DNA of 14,155 nt, from assembly GCA_023437285.1 (NCBI GenBank), contig JAEZGP010000283.1, forward strand, positions 1 through 14,155. Direction: 5' to 3'. The stretch comes from Actinomycetes bacterium. GTDB lineage: Bacteria; Actinomycetota; Actinomycetes; Mycobacteriales; Micromonosporaceae. A program made the translations under genes and the position numbers. Shown here piece after piece: positions 7,716 to 14,155 of the stretch (positions are counted from its first letter, which is position 1; the number at the start of each line of letters is the position of its first letter). The notes under the pieces are model-generated. The model worked only from the letters and a program-made list of their open reading frames with translations. It did no database searches and was not told the DNA's origin.

Positions 7716-7990
7716 GTCAGTGCCTCGACGCCGACAACCAGGACTACGAGTACGAGTGACAGCGCGAGCCCCGCCACCAGGCCGATCATCGCGCCCCAGC
7801 GGTGCCCGTTGCGCTGGGCTGAACTGAGGTAGGCGGCCAGGTACGGTTCGACGCGGTCGACGGTGGCCTTGTTGGCCCGGTTACCCAGCCGGAGCCAGTC
7901 GCCGAAGGCGACGCCGAGCGCCGCGAAACGGTCGGCCGATCCGCACGCGGTGACCACACGCCGCCGCAGCCAGCTTCCTATGACCATCAT
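7712..7990 (-). CDS. Small tail-anchored membrane protein, 92 aa
   Basis: The gene is unrecognised. It overlaps the kinase stop by 4 nt (ATGA) and the GTPase start by 4 nt (GTGA), which argues strongly that it is a real gene. Two consecutive ATG codons (7990 and 7987) could start it, with GGGG in the kinase's last codons as ribosome binding site. Residues 1-64 are soluble, basic and probably helical (WLRRRVV, DWLRLGNRANKATVDRVEPYLAAYL). Residues about 66-88 form a single hydrophobic helix rich in Val and Leu, preceded by Arg and His. The product is therefore expected to be C-terminally anchored with a cytoplasmic head. It might recruit or anchor the soluble GTPase encoded next, but that is inference. 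Confidence 0.75.
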   Translation of the reverse strand: MMVIGSWLRRRVVTACGSADRFAALGVAFGDWLRLGNRANKATVDRVEPYLAAYLSSAQRNGHRWGAMIGLVAGLALSLVLVVLVVGVEALT

Positions 7991-9408
7991 TTCCCCAACC
8001 CGTACGCGCTGTAGAGCAGGATCACTGTCACCGCCAGGATCACGCCGGCGATGGCGAGCGCCGTACGCCGGGCCGCGTTGGCGGCGACGCGCAGTGCGGC
8101 CGCCTCGACGATTTCGCAGCCGTGGTCGACCAGTTCGAGCTTCACCACGGGCTTCTCCCTCGCGGTGCGCTGGATGGCACGCAGCTCGTCGTGGAACCGA
8201 CGGACCTCGCCGGCCTCGGCGGCGGGCAGCGATGTCCGCACCCCGACCGCTGTGACGTGGCAACGTTTCTCGGCCTCTATAAGCCGGGCCAGCCAGTCGG
8301 CGGTACGCCAGTTGACCGACTCGGCGACGGCCGGATCGAGCGGCTCGAGGAGTACGTCGATGAGCGGCTGCCATGACCGGGTGGGGGTGTCGGGCCACTG
8401 CCGGCGCAGAATCTCGCGTGCCTGCACCGGGTCGTCGGCCGGGCGAGGGTGGTCGAAGTCGGCGGTGAGAAGGACGCCGTGCACCCAGGCCACCCCGGTG
8501 AGCGCGCCGAGGACCACCATGGCGAAGCCGAACCGGTCATGGGCCAGCAGGCTGTTCGCATCCAGCCGGTACGGCGGATGATGGGTGGTCTCCAACAGCC
8601 GCCGCCATCGGCGCACTCGGGTGGAGGCGTAGTCACCGTTGGAACGCACCAGGGTCGGCGCCACGTCAATGCCACTGGCCGCGTCGGCGTCCACGAGGAC
8701 GTACCGGGACGCGCCGCGCACCAGGTACCGGCACATGTTCGCGGGCTTGATGTCGCAGTGCACGGTGCCTGACGCGTGCAGTGTGTCCAGCCCGTCGGCG
8801 ACGTGCAGGAACTTCGCGAGCTGTTCGGTGGCGGGCTCGTCACGGATCGGCTCCCAGTCCACCCCGTCCACCATCGGGGAAATGGCCAGTAGCGTGCGGC
8901 CCGCCTCCTCCGGATCGATGGCGAACCACGCCGGCAGCCGCTCCTGAGCCTGGCGCAGCAGGCGTTCGGGGTCGGCTGCGATTCGGGTGGCGATCGAACC
9001 GTCGAAGCTCTCCTGCTCAAGGTCGCCGCGTACGATGTGGACGGGCACCACGGCCCACGGCGGCTGGATGCCGATCCGGGCCGGGCCGGTCAGGTGTGCG
9101 TTGGCTTTCTGCACCGCGAGAGCCTGGCGGCGCAGATACAGCCGCAGCGCCTCGGTGTCGCCCTGGTCGGCGCACCGGTATATCTTCACGTGCCATTCGG
9201 GCCAGCCGCTGGATTCGGGCGGCTCGTCAAACGCGACCGTGTACCTCACGTCGGCATGCACGGTGCGCGCCTCCCGCCGGCCGGGCACGGTAATAGGGAA
9301 CTCGGTCGGGCGGGCGTGGTCAGACTCCGGCTCGCGCACCTTCAAACGGGCGGCCCAGCCGGGGCCCACCAGGCGGATCTCCAGGTACTCCACGGGTCGG
9401 TCGGTCAC
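7987..9408 (-). CDS. Tail-anchored Ser/Thr-kinase-fold protein, degenerate N-lobe, 473 aa
   Basis: The catalytic-loop motif HCDIKPANM (His217, Asp219, Lys221, Asn224) and a metal-binding Asp240 in VDADAASG (in place of DFG) identify a protein-kinase C-lobe. DRFGFAMVVLGALTG looks like the kinase helix F. In the N-lobe I see a candidate VAIK lysine (Lys75 in HVKIYR) and a helix-C-like YLRRQAL in which Gln95 replaces the usual Glu. I find no glycine-rich loop and no clear APE motif, so activity may be weak, atypical or absent. The last 25 residues hold one membrane helix (about 449-469), so the kinase faces the cytoplasm from a C-terminal anchor and lacks the extracellular PASTA repeats of PknB. 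The GTG at 9408 overlaps the FHA-like gene's stop and has GGGAGG 8 nt upstream. Likely partners are the neighbouring FHA-like protein and GTPase. Confidence 0.82.
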   Translation of the reverse strand: MTDRPVEYLEIRLVGPGWAARLKVREPESDHARPTEFPITVPGRREARTVHADVRYTVAFDEPPESSGWPEWHVKIYRCADQGDTEALRLYLRRQALAVQKANAHLTGPARIGIQPPWAVVPVHIVRGDLEQESFDGSIATRIAADPERLLRQAQERLPAWFAIDPEEAGRTLLAISPMVDGVDWEPIRDEPATEQLAKFLHVADGLDTLHASGTVHCDIKPANMCRYLVRGASRYVLVDADAASGIDVAPTLVRSNGDYASTRVRRWRRLLETTHHPPYRLDANSLLAHDRFGFAMVVLGALTGVAWVHGVLLTADFDHPRPADDPVQAREILRRQWPDTPTRSWQPLIDVLLEPLDPAVAESVNWRTADWLARLIEAEKRCHVTAVGVRTSLPAAEAGEVRRFHDELRAIQRTAREKPVVKLELVDHGCEIVEAAALRVAANAARRTALAIAGVILAVTVILLYSAYGLGK

Positions 9409-10094
9409 AGTTCGGCCTCCCAGCCAAGGTGGTAGACGAGTAGGGTCCGGCCACCCGACACGACGTACTCGATGGTTCCCTCACCCACGCACGGGTGGAC
9501 CTGGCCGTACGTGAGGCGCTGACCGTCGACCAGTACCCCGTACGGCGAGCGAAGCGGCGAGCGTCGCCACGAGGCGATCCCGTGCCAGTACTGGATGTGC
9601 AGCAACGGCAGACGCGGCACCGCGCTGGCGTAGTCGGGCAGGCTGACCGGAGGACGCTGCCCGTCCCCGGGAACGCTGCGGCCCACCGGGATCCACGCCT
9701 CGTCAGATTCGAGCGCGAACGACCAGGGCCTCATGCCGGAGTATGTAAGCCGCAGCCACAACGGTGTGCGTACGCCGGCGATGTCGTCAGCCTCGACAAC
9801 CTCGGGTTCAGTGTCGAAGTGGACCTGGCAGCCCGGCGGATCGAGGTCTGGCTGGACGGTGAAGTCGACGTCGGCTACGGCGCCCAGGTCCCGCTCGAGG
9901 AAGTCCTGGACGCACTCGCGGACGTCGTCGCGGACCGCCGCCAACGATCGGTTGGTCAGTACGTTCACCGTGACCGCCCGGTTCGGCGTCCGTCCCGTCT
10001 GGATCAGCACCTCGTTGCAGTACTGCTTGAGTCGGGTGTTGACCACGCGCCACACCAGTGCCTCGTAGGCCCTGTCTCCTGTCACCGCGCTCAC
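9405..10094 (-). CDS. FHA-like protein with FhaA-like N-terminus, 229 aa
   Basis: Residues about 112-225 have the outline of a forkhead-associated domain: PVGRS (136-140), LHIQY after VPRLP (159-169), SPYGVLVDGQRL (183-194) and a terminal strand LLVYHL. FHA domains bind phosphothreonine peptides, often products of cognate kinases. Here the conserved Ser and His of the SxxH-type loop are replaced (VPRLP) and the NG turn is DG, so classical phosphopeptide binding may be altered. Residues about 9-95 (TPNRAVTVNVL ... VDFTVQPDLDPPG) recall the N-terminal domain of mycobacterial FhaA, but only by eye. The GTG at 10094 overlaps the SEDS-PBP stop (GTGA). The kinase gene follows with a 4-nt overlap, which favours a scaffold between synthase and kinase. 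No membrane segment is evident. Confidence 0.65.
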   Translation of the reverse strand: MSAVTGDRAYEALVWRVVNTRLKQYCNEVLIQTGRTPNRAVTVNVLTNRSLAAVRDDVRECVQDFLERDLGAVADVDFTVQPDLDPPGCQVHFDTEPEVVEADDIAGVRTPLWLRLTYSGMRPWSFALESDEAWIPVGRSVPGDGQRPPVSLPDYASAVPRLPLLHIQYWHGIASWRRSPLRSPYGVLVDGQRLTYGQVHPCVGEGTIEYVVSGGRTLLVYHLGWEAEL

Positions 10095-13000
10095 ACACCC
10101 AGCCCCGCGCAGAGTCGCTGCACCACCGCGCGGGTGCGAGCGGCACCGGCCTTCTCGTCATTTGCCTCGATGACCACAGCAAATGCCACGGGTCCATGGG
10201 TGGCCGTGTTCACGAACCCGACCAGCCAGGAGTGGACGATCACGTACTGACCCGGAGGTGCCCGCGTGCCGGCAGGCACCACTTCGTGCGTACCGGTCTT
10301 CACCCACAGCTTCGCCTTGACTGCGGCGTCGAGCCCTTCGGCCGTCCCGTCGACGGAGGTCTCGCTCAACGCGCGGGTCAGGGTGTCGGCCACCTCAGGG
10401 TCAACGGCGGACATCGACCTGCCAACCGGGTGCTCGACCTCACCGGAGCCGGGGTGGCGCACCGAGCGCAGCAGGGTCGGCGCCACGGCTGTGCCGCCGT
10501 TGGCGATCGCGGCGAGGACGGTTGCCATGGCCATCGGCGTACCCTGCACGTCCTGGCCCCCGAGCGCGTTGTTGCCGATCGCCACGCCGTCCACGTCGTC
10601 GGGCACACACGACTCCACCGTTCCGGCGCCGCGGTGCGCGAGGAACGCGGGCTTCTTCGGTTGGCAGGTGCCGACGGTCATGCCGAACTTGCGGGCCTGT
10701 TCGGCTATCGCGGGCCAGCCGAGGCGGGCGGCGAGCATGACGAACGCTGTGTTGCAGGAGACGGCGAGCGCCCTGGCGAGGGTGATGCTGCCGGTCTCCC
10801 CACCGGGGCAGGCGCCGCCGCCGGCGTTGTGGATGACCACCTCTGGCGCGAGCGGTATGGTCAGCGGTGCGTCGAGTTTGTCGTCGGGACGGCCGCCCTG
10901 GCTCAGGTACGCAGCCGCAATGATCACTTTGAACGTTGAGCCGAACCCGTACCACTTGCCGACGGCTCGGTTCACATGGGGCAGGGGCAGGTCGGCATCG
11001 AGGTCGCCACCCACATAGTCGCGCAGTGCCGCCAGGCTGTCCGCGTTGTCGGACGCGCCGGGGATGATCACCGACCACCGCCAACAATCCGGGTTCGCTT
11101 CGCCGCTGTCGGCGGCACTTTGGCAGGTGGCGTCCTCAGCGGACCCGTCAAGGCGTTCCCCCGCCAGCGGCCCGTAGTACTTGCGGTTCTTGAGGAACTG
11201 CTTGGCTGCCTCCGTGGCCTCGGCTTCCGCAGAATCAGCACGGACGGGCTCGGCATAGCCGGGTGCGGTGGCCGAGGCGAGGACGTGTCCCGTGGCCGCC
11301 TCGATGACGACGACCCCGCCGGCCATCGGCGGTGAGCCAGCAGTGCCGTCCGAGCGCAGCGAATCAACCAGGGCGTGCTGCAGTGCCGGGTCGATCGTCA
11401 GGTCCAACAGGCCGTCGGCCTCGGGATGGCCTGACGGCGCCGATAGCCGCTTGGCGAGCGTCGTACCGGCCGTCTCCTGCGTCACGTCGTCGTACGACTG
11501 GTCGAGCAGCCCTACGCCGCCGTTGCCGACCTTGAGCAGGCCGCTCAGGTCGGCGAGCGTCAACCCGGCCTCCGGAGTGCCCTCAAACGTCCAAGCTGCC
11601 GTGTCCCGATTCTGCAGCAGCACGGTGTGGTCACCCAGGCGGACCTCCACCCGGGTACGGTTGAACGCCAACCGATCCGTGGAGCAGCGCGCCGGGTCGG
11701 GCGGTGCGGATGTGAGCCCTTCGCGGGTCATATCACGCACCCGGCACACTGGCCGGGTCTCGTCGTACGCCGTGGGCAGCGGGAAGCCGGGCTTCTGGTA
11801 GGGCACGACTGTGATCACGGCAACGCATGCAAGGCACACAGTGAGCGGAACAACCGCGAGTCGGCCAGGGCGGGCTAGCGTGGGTGGCTCCACCATCCGC
11901 ACCGACGGGACCTTTGACGCTGCGATCGCGGTGCCGGTGCGGCTCGCGATGAGGACGACGATGGCGATGCCGGCGAGCAGGGAGAGGGTCCACTGGCCGC
12001 CCCGGGACAGGAACGGCGCGGGGATGCCCGAGTGCGGGATGACGTTGACCGTGGCCAGGAAGACGAACAGATAGTTCCCCACGATCATGGACGCGAGCCC
12101 GGCCGCGAAGAATGCAAACCACAGTTGTCCCTGCCGGCGCCCCGCCCGCCCGTCGGGCGCCCGGGCACGGCTGGACCGCGTGGCCTGGCGCAGGGCCGCG
12201 CCGAGCATGACCACCAGGATCGAGATCAGCAGCACGGCAACGCCACCGAGCTTGTTCCATACCACGGCCAGGATGAAGTCGGTCTGCCCTGCCGGCACCA
12301 TGCCCGATGCGGTATCGCGCAGCCCTCGCCCCCACAGCCCGCCGTCGGCGACCGCCGACAGCGCCCGGGCGACCTGCGAGTGCTGGCTCTCCAGGTTCGC
12401 TGCCAGCGACTGCTGACAGTAGATCTCCCCGGTCGGCGACGCCTTCGCGCCGTCGGGCACCGCGCATCCCGCGTCCCACCGGTACGCCCACGGGTCGGCC
12501 CACACGGTGGCCCGCTCCTGGATGTAGCTGGTGCCGAGCAACACGGCAGTGCCGGCGGTGCCGATCAGGATGACGGCTGCCCAGATGAAGACCCGGTACA
12601 CGCTCAGCGACCTGGTCAGGCGACGCCACACGGTGGCCGGCGAGAACGTGCCGTCCTCGGTGAGGTCGGGCGACCGGCGCACCGAGTCGCTGGTTGCCGC
12701 CCAGGTTACGCCAAACGTGGCGGCCAGCGCCGGGATCACGGTACCGAAGTCCCGCCTCACCGCGCAGGTCGCGGCGACGAGCACGAACAACCCGACGGGC
12801 AACAGCATATGCCGCAGGTCCACCCACATGACCCGCGCATCGCCGCGCGACACCTGCCCCCGGAACAGCCGCCGCAGGAATCCGGCCACGTCGACCGGCC
12901 CGGTGGGGTTGAATCGGTGCCCGTACCTCGCGACCATCGCGGCGAGCACCGCGATCAGCACAATCAACCCAGCCTGGGGCGTCGCCACGCCGAGAATTGT

Positions 13001-13708
13001 CAGGTGCGCGCTCCCCGTCGTCGGACCGAACACTGGCGCGACAAACAACGCGAGCGCCACCAGGGAGCCGCCCGCGATGGTCCGGCCGGTGACCCCGGGA
13101 AGCTCACTGCGACGAGTGCGCCATCGGGCGACCCGCCCGTCGAACGTTCGCCGCACGCGGGCCACGGCGCCGCGCCCGGTGCCCGTACTCGTTGCGAGCC
13201 AGGCAACGGCGAGCGCGGCGGCGGCTACCACCACCGGGTACCCGACGGCGTCGCGCGCCTGCAGCCAGGCGTCAGCGGCCAGACCCGCCCCGAACGGCGA
13301 GTCCGGATCGCTGACGATCACCAAACGCACCAGCAACAGAGCGCCGATTTCGTTGAGCAACGCGGTCAGCAACACCGCGGCGACCGTCGGCCCGCTGAGT
13401 GTGGCGCTGGCCCTCCGCGCGGCCCGGGCGAGTACCGCCAGCGACACGGCGGTAAGCCCGATGATGGCCGCCACGACCATCATGATCCATATGGTGTCGG
13501 TGGACCGGCTCAGCCAGAATCCGGCCGCGATCAGCACTTGCGCGAACACGAACGGCGCCACCGCCCGAGCCACTGATCCCGCGCCGTCGTGGCTGGGGTC
13601 TACGAACACGGGCCGGGCGAGTAGCCGCCAGCACAGGACGACGGTCAACACCATTCCGGCAAGTACCGGCACGTTCGTACCAGCCGGGCCGGTGAGCCAG
13701 TCCGTCAC
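10091..13708 (-). CDS. SEDS glycosyltransferase-penicillin-binding transpeptidase fusion, 1205 aa
   Basis: One open frame joins two peptidoglycan enzymes. Residues 1 to about 640 hold roughly a dozen hydrophobic helices with SEDS (FtsW/RodA) signatures: RRDFGT, DPWAYRW, GGLWGRGL, the catalytic-type Asp477 in QTDFIL, and IPAPFLSRGG. The usual GEE after DFI is WNK here. Residues about 640-1205 form a class B-like transpeptidase with TIDPALQ, ATGHVLA, Ser924-T-F-Lys927 (nucleophile), Ser984-C-Asn986 and Lys1137-T-G. All three active-site motifs are intact, so polymerising and cross-linking activities are plausibly combined. Ten cysteines fall in five close pairs on predicted outside segments, suggesting disulfides. 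The start is the GTG at 13708. GGAGGG lies 11 nt upstream, a rather long spacing. This is the first gene of the operon. Separate RodA and PbpA are the norm in actinobacteria. Confidence 0.93.
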   Translation of the reverse strand: MTDWLTGPAGTNVPVLAGMVLTVVLCWRLLARPVFVDPSHDGAGSVARAVAPFVFAQVLIAAGFWLSRSTDTIWIMMVVAAIIGLTAVSLAVLARAARRASATLSGPTVAAVLLTALLNEIGALLLVRLVIVSDPDSPFGAGLAADAWLQARDAVGYPVVVAAAALAVAWLATSTGTGRGAVARVRRTFDGRVARWRTRRSELPGVTGRTIAGGSLVALALFVAPVFGPTTGSAHLTILGVATPQAGLIVLIAVLAAMVARYGHRFNPTGPVDVAGFLRRLFRGQVSRGDARVMWVDLRHMLLPVGLFVLVAATCAVRRDFGTVIPALAATFGVTWAATSDSVRRSPDLTEDGTFSPATVWRRLTRSLSVYRVFIWAAVILIGTAGTAVLLGTSYIQERATVWADPWAYRWDAGCAVPDGAKASPTGEIYCQQSLAANLESQHSQVARALSAVADGGLWGRGLRDTASGMVPAGQTDFILAVVWNKLGGVAVLLISILVVMLGAALRQATRSSRARAPDGRAGRRQGQLWFAFFAAGLASMIVGNYLFVFLATVNVIPHSGIPAPFLSRGGQWTLSLLAGIAIVVLIASRTGTAIAASKVPSVRMVEPPTLARPGRLAVVPLTVCLACVAVITVVPYQKPGFPLPTAYDETRPVCRVRDMTREGLTSAPPDPARCSTDRLAFNRTRVEVRLGDHTVLLQNRDTAAWTFEGTPEAGLTLADLSGLLKVGNGGVGLLDQSYDDVTQETAGTTLAKRLSAPSGHPEADGLLDLTIDPALQHALVDSLRSDGTAGSPPMAGGVVVIEAATGHVLASATAPGYAEPVRADSAEAEATEAAKQFLKNRKYYGPLAGERLDGSAEDATCQSAADSGEANPDCWRWSVIIPGASDNADSLAALRDYVGGDLDADLPLPHVNRAVGKWYGFGSTFKVIIAAAYLSQGGRPDDKLDAPLTIPLAPEVVIHNAGGGACPGGETGSITLARALAVSCNTAFVMLAARLGWPAIAEQARKFGMTVGTCQPKKPAFLAHRGAGTVESCVPDDVDGVAIGNNALGGQDVQGTPMAMATVLAAIANGGTAVAPTLLRSVRHPGSGEVEHPVGRSMSAVDPEVADTLTRALSETSVDGTAEGLDAAVKAKLWVKTGTHEVVPAGTRAPPGQYVIVHSWLVGFVNTATHGPVAFAVVIEANDEKAGAARTRAVVQRLCAGLGV

Positions 13709-13762
13709 GTCGCGCAGATCCCTCCACCGTCGCCAGCTGTCGCACCGGCGTAACCGTCAGAG

Positions 13763-13791
13763 ACCATATTGGAGGGTGAAACGCCTCACCA
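13763..13791 (-). promoter_or_regulatory. Candidate operon promoter with internal dyad
   Basis: Read on the minus strand, TGGTGA (13791-13786) and TATGGT (13768-13763) are 17 nt apart. TATGGT fits the actinobacterial TANNNT -10 pattern, while the -35 matches only half of TTGACA. Transcription would start near 13756 and leave a leader of about 48 nt. The dyad GGTGA-N6-TCACC (13775-13790) overlaps the -35 box and lies within the spacer, a position expected for an operator. The GGTGA/TCACC arms also resemble the GGTGAT/ATCACC arms upstream of the DUF4407 gene. Confidence 0.3.
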
Positions 13792-13800
13792 TCGTTCGCA

Positions 13801-13831
13801 AGCCGCCCTTTCCCGGCCCGTGCGGGCGGCT
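13801..13831. repeat. 8-bp inverted repeat (hairpin) upstream of the operon
   Basis: AGCCGCCC (13801-13808) and GGGCGGCT (13824-13831) are perfect complements around a 15-nt loop. There is no U-run on either side, so a Rho-independent terminator is unlikely. It lies just upstream of the candidate operon promoter and could be a regulator site or the end of a transcript from upstream. Confidence 0.45.
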
Positions 13832-14121
13832 CACCACGCGCCAAACGGCCGCCCCTCACGGATGGTCGGCCATTTATCGCCACTCATCGAGCCCGTTCTC
13901 CGGGCGGGCATCGCTCCGGACGACCGGCTGTACGGACTCGCACAAACCTGGTAACCGGCACTACCCAAACGCCGGGCCACCGCTGCCCTTGATCGGGTTG
14001 GATCGCAGCAGCTTCGGCGGCAGATCGGCAGCCTCGAGCGGTCGAAGTGCCCGGTTCCGGGTGCCATTGGGCACTGACGAGCGAACGGTGACCGGAGGTG
14101 TACTGGTCGCGGAGGTGTGCG

Positions 14122-14155
14122 ATGAACGCTGGTACGCAGGTTGGACGACCGCTCA
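14122..14155 (+). CDS. Possible gene start at the right edge (11 codons visible)
   Basis: An ATG at 14122 follows GGAGG (14111-14115) with a 6-nt spacer, a well-placed ribosome binding site. The frame (MNAGTQVGRPL) is open to the edge. Too little is visible to name a product. It would be transcribed divergently from the operon and could share its regulatory region. A frame starting with GTG at 14088 is an alternative but has a poorer upstream site. Confidence 0.4.
   Translation, partial: MNAGTQVGRPL

Larger units (their letters stand above)
3610..13708 (-). other. Six-gene operon: SEDS-PBP fusion / FHA-like / kinase / small TM / GTPase / GTPase-associated
   Basis: Six minus-strand genes follow one another with a 4-nt stop/start overlap at every junction: 10091-10094, 9405-9408, 7712-7715 and 5895-5898 (all GTGA) and 7987-7990 (ATGA). 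There is no room for internal terminators, so one transcript and coupled translation are expected. At least four products (the fusion, the kinase, the small protein and the GTPase-associated protein) carry membrane segments, which suggests a membrane-bound assembly. No phosphatase, transposase or integrase gene is visible in or next to the unit. Confidence 0.85.
13709..14121. other. Non-coding stretch between the operon and the right-edge gene
   Basis: About 410 bases hold no gene I can support. Present are the candidate operon promoter, the 8-bp hairpin, and a second small dyad GTGCC-ATTG-GGCAC (14061-14074). The element CGGAGGTGT occurs twice (near 14093 and 14110), the second copy forming the ribosome binding site of the edge gene. 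Open frames here have no good ribosome binding site and no recognisable products. Confidence 0.55.

Noticed and set aside
12032..13576. Plus-strand open frame of 514 aa opposite the SEDS domain
   Set aside because: It is His/Arg/Gln/Pro-rich with no domain, and the opposite strand encodes clear membrane helices and SEDS motifs.
13961..14074. 37-aa minus-strand frame from a GTG at 14074, ending PLEAADLPPKLLRSN...GGPAFG
   Set aside because: The translation looks somewhat protein-like, but there is no ribosome binding site, no family I recognise and no continuation upstream beyond a stop at the window edge. It could be a decayed gene tail, but I cannot support it.
1..14155. CRISPR arrays, tRNA/rRNA genes, insertion sequences or attachment sites
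   Set aside because: I looked for regularly spaced repeats, tRNA-like cloverleaf ends, transposase or integrase motifs and terminal inverted repeats, and saw none.

Overview
The window is a GC-rich chromosomal segment with strong G/C bias at third codon positions, frequent GTG starts and many 4-nt gene overlaps. This points to a high-GC actinomycete; a Micromonosporaceae or Pseudonocardiales-like host is a guess. There are no tRNA or rRNA genes, no CRISPR array and no insertion sequences. 

Left flank (1-1736): the first 47 codons of a thiolase (minus strand, running off the edge) stand divergent to an intact aldehyde dehydrogenase. These look like ordinary acyl/aldehyde metabolism. Positions 1737-2138 are non-coding and unusually rich in short inverted repeats. 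They lead into a plus-strand DUF4407-type membrane/coiled-coil protein (2139-3560). 

Main region (3610-13708, minus strand): six genes form one tightly packed operon of about 10.1 kb. In transcription order they are: (1) a 1205-aa natural fusion of a SEDS (FtsW/RodA-type) glycosyltransferase with a penicillin-binding transpeptidase; (2) a 229-aa protein with a degenerate C-terminal FHA-like domain and an N-terminus reminiscent of FhaA; (3) a 473-aa tail-anchored Ser/Thr-kinase-fold protein; (4) a 92-aa tail-anchored protein; (5) a 606-aa zinc-ribbon plus P-loop GTPase; (6) a 762-aa single-pass membrane protein resembling GTPase-associated proteins. All five junctions are 4-nt stop/start overlaps (GTGA four times, ATGA once), so stoichiometric, translationally coupled production is likely. 

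The content parallels the classic actinobacterial fhaA/fhaB-pstP-rodA-pbpA-pknA-pknB locus, with rodA and pbpA fused, the FHA and kinase parts diverged, no phosphatase, and a GTPase/GTPase-associated pair of the kind described in predicted prokaryotic conflict or stress-signalling systems. My working hypothesis is a membrane-bound module that couples a dedicated peptidoglycan synthase to a kinase/GTPase switch, possibly together with the convergent DUF4407 protein. This is inference from domains and synteny. 

Right flank (13709-14155): a non-coding stretch with a plausible promoter/operator for the operon, a strong hairpin, and at the edge the first codons of a possible plus-strand gene.
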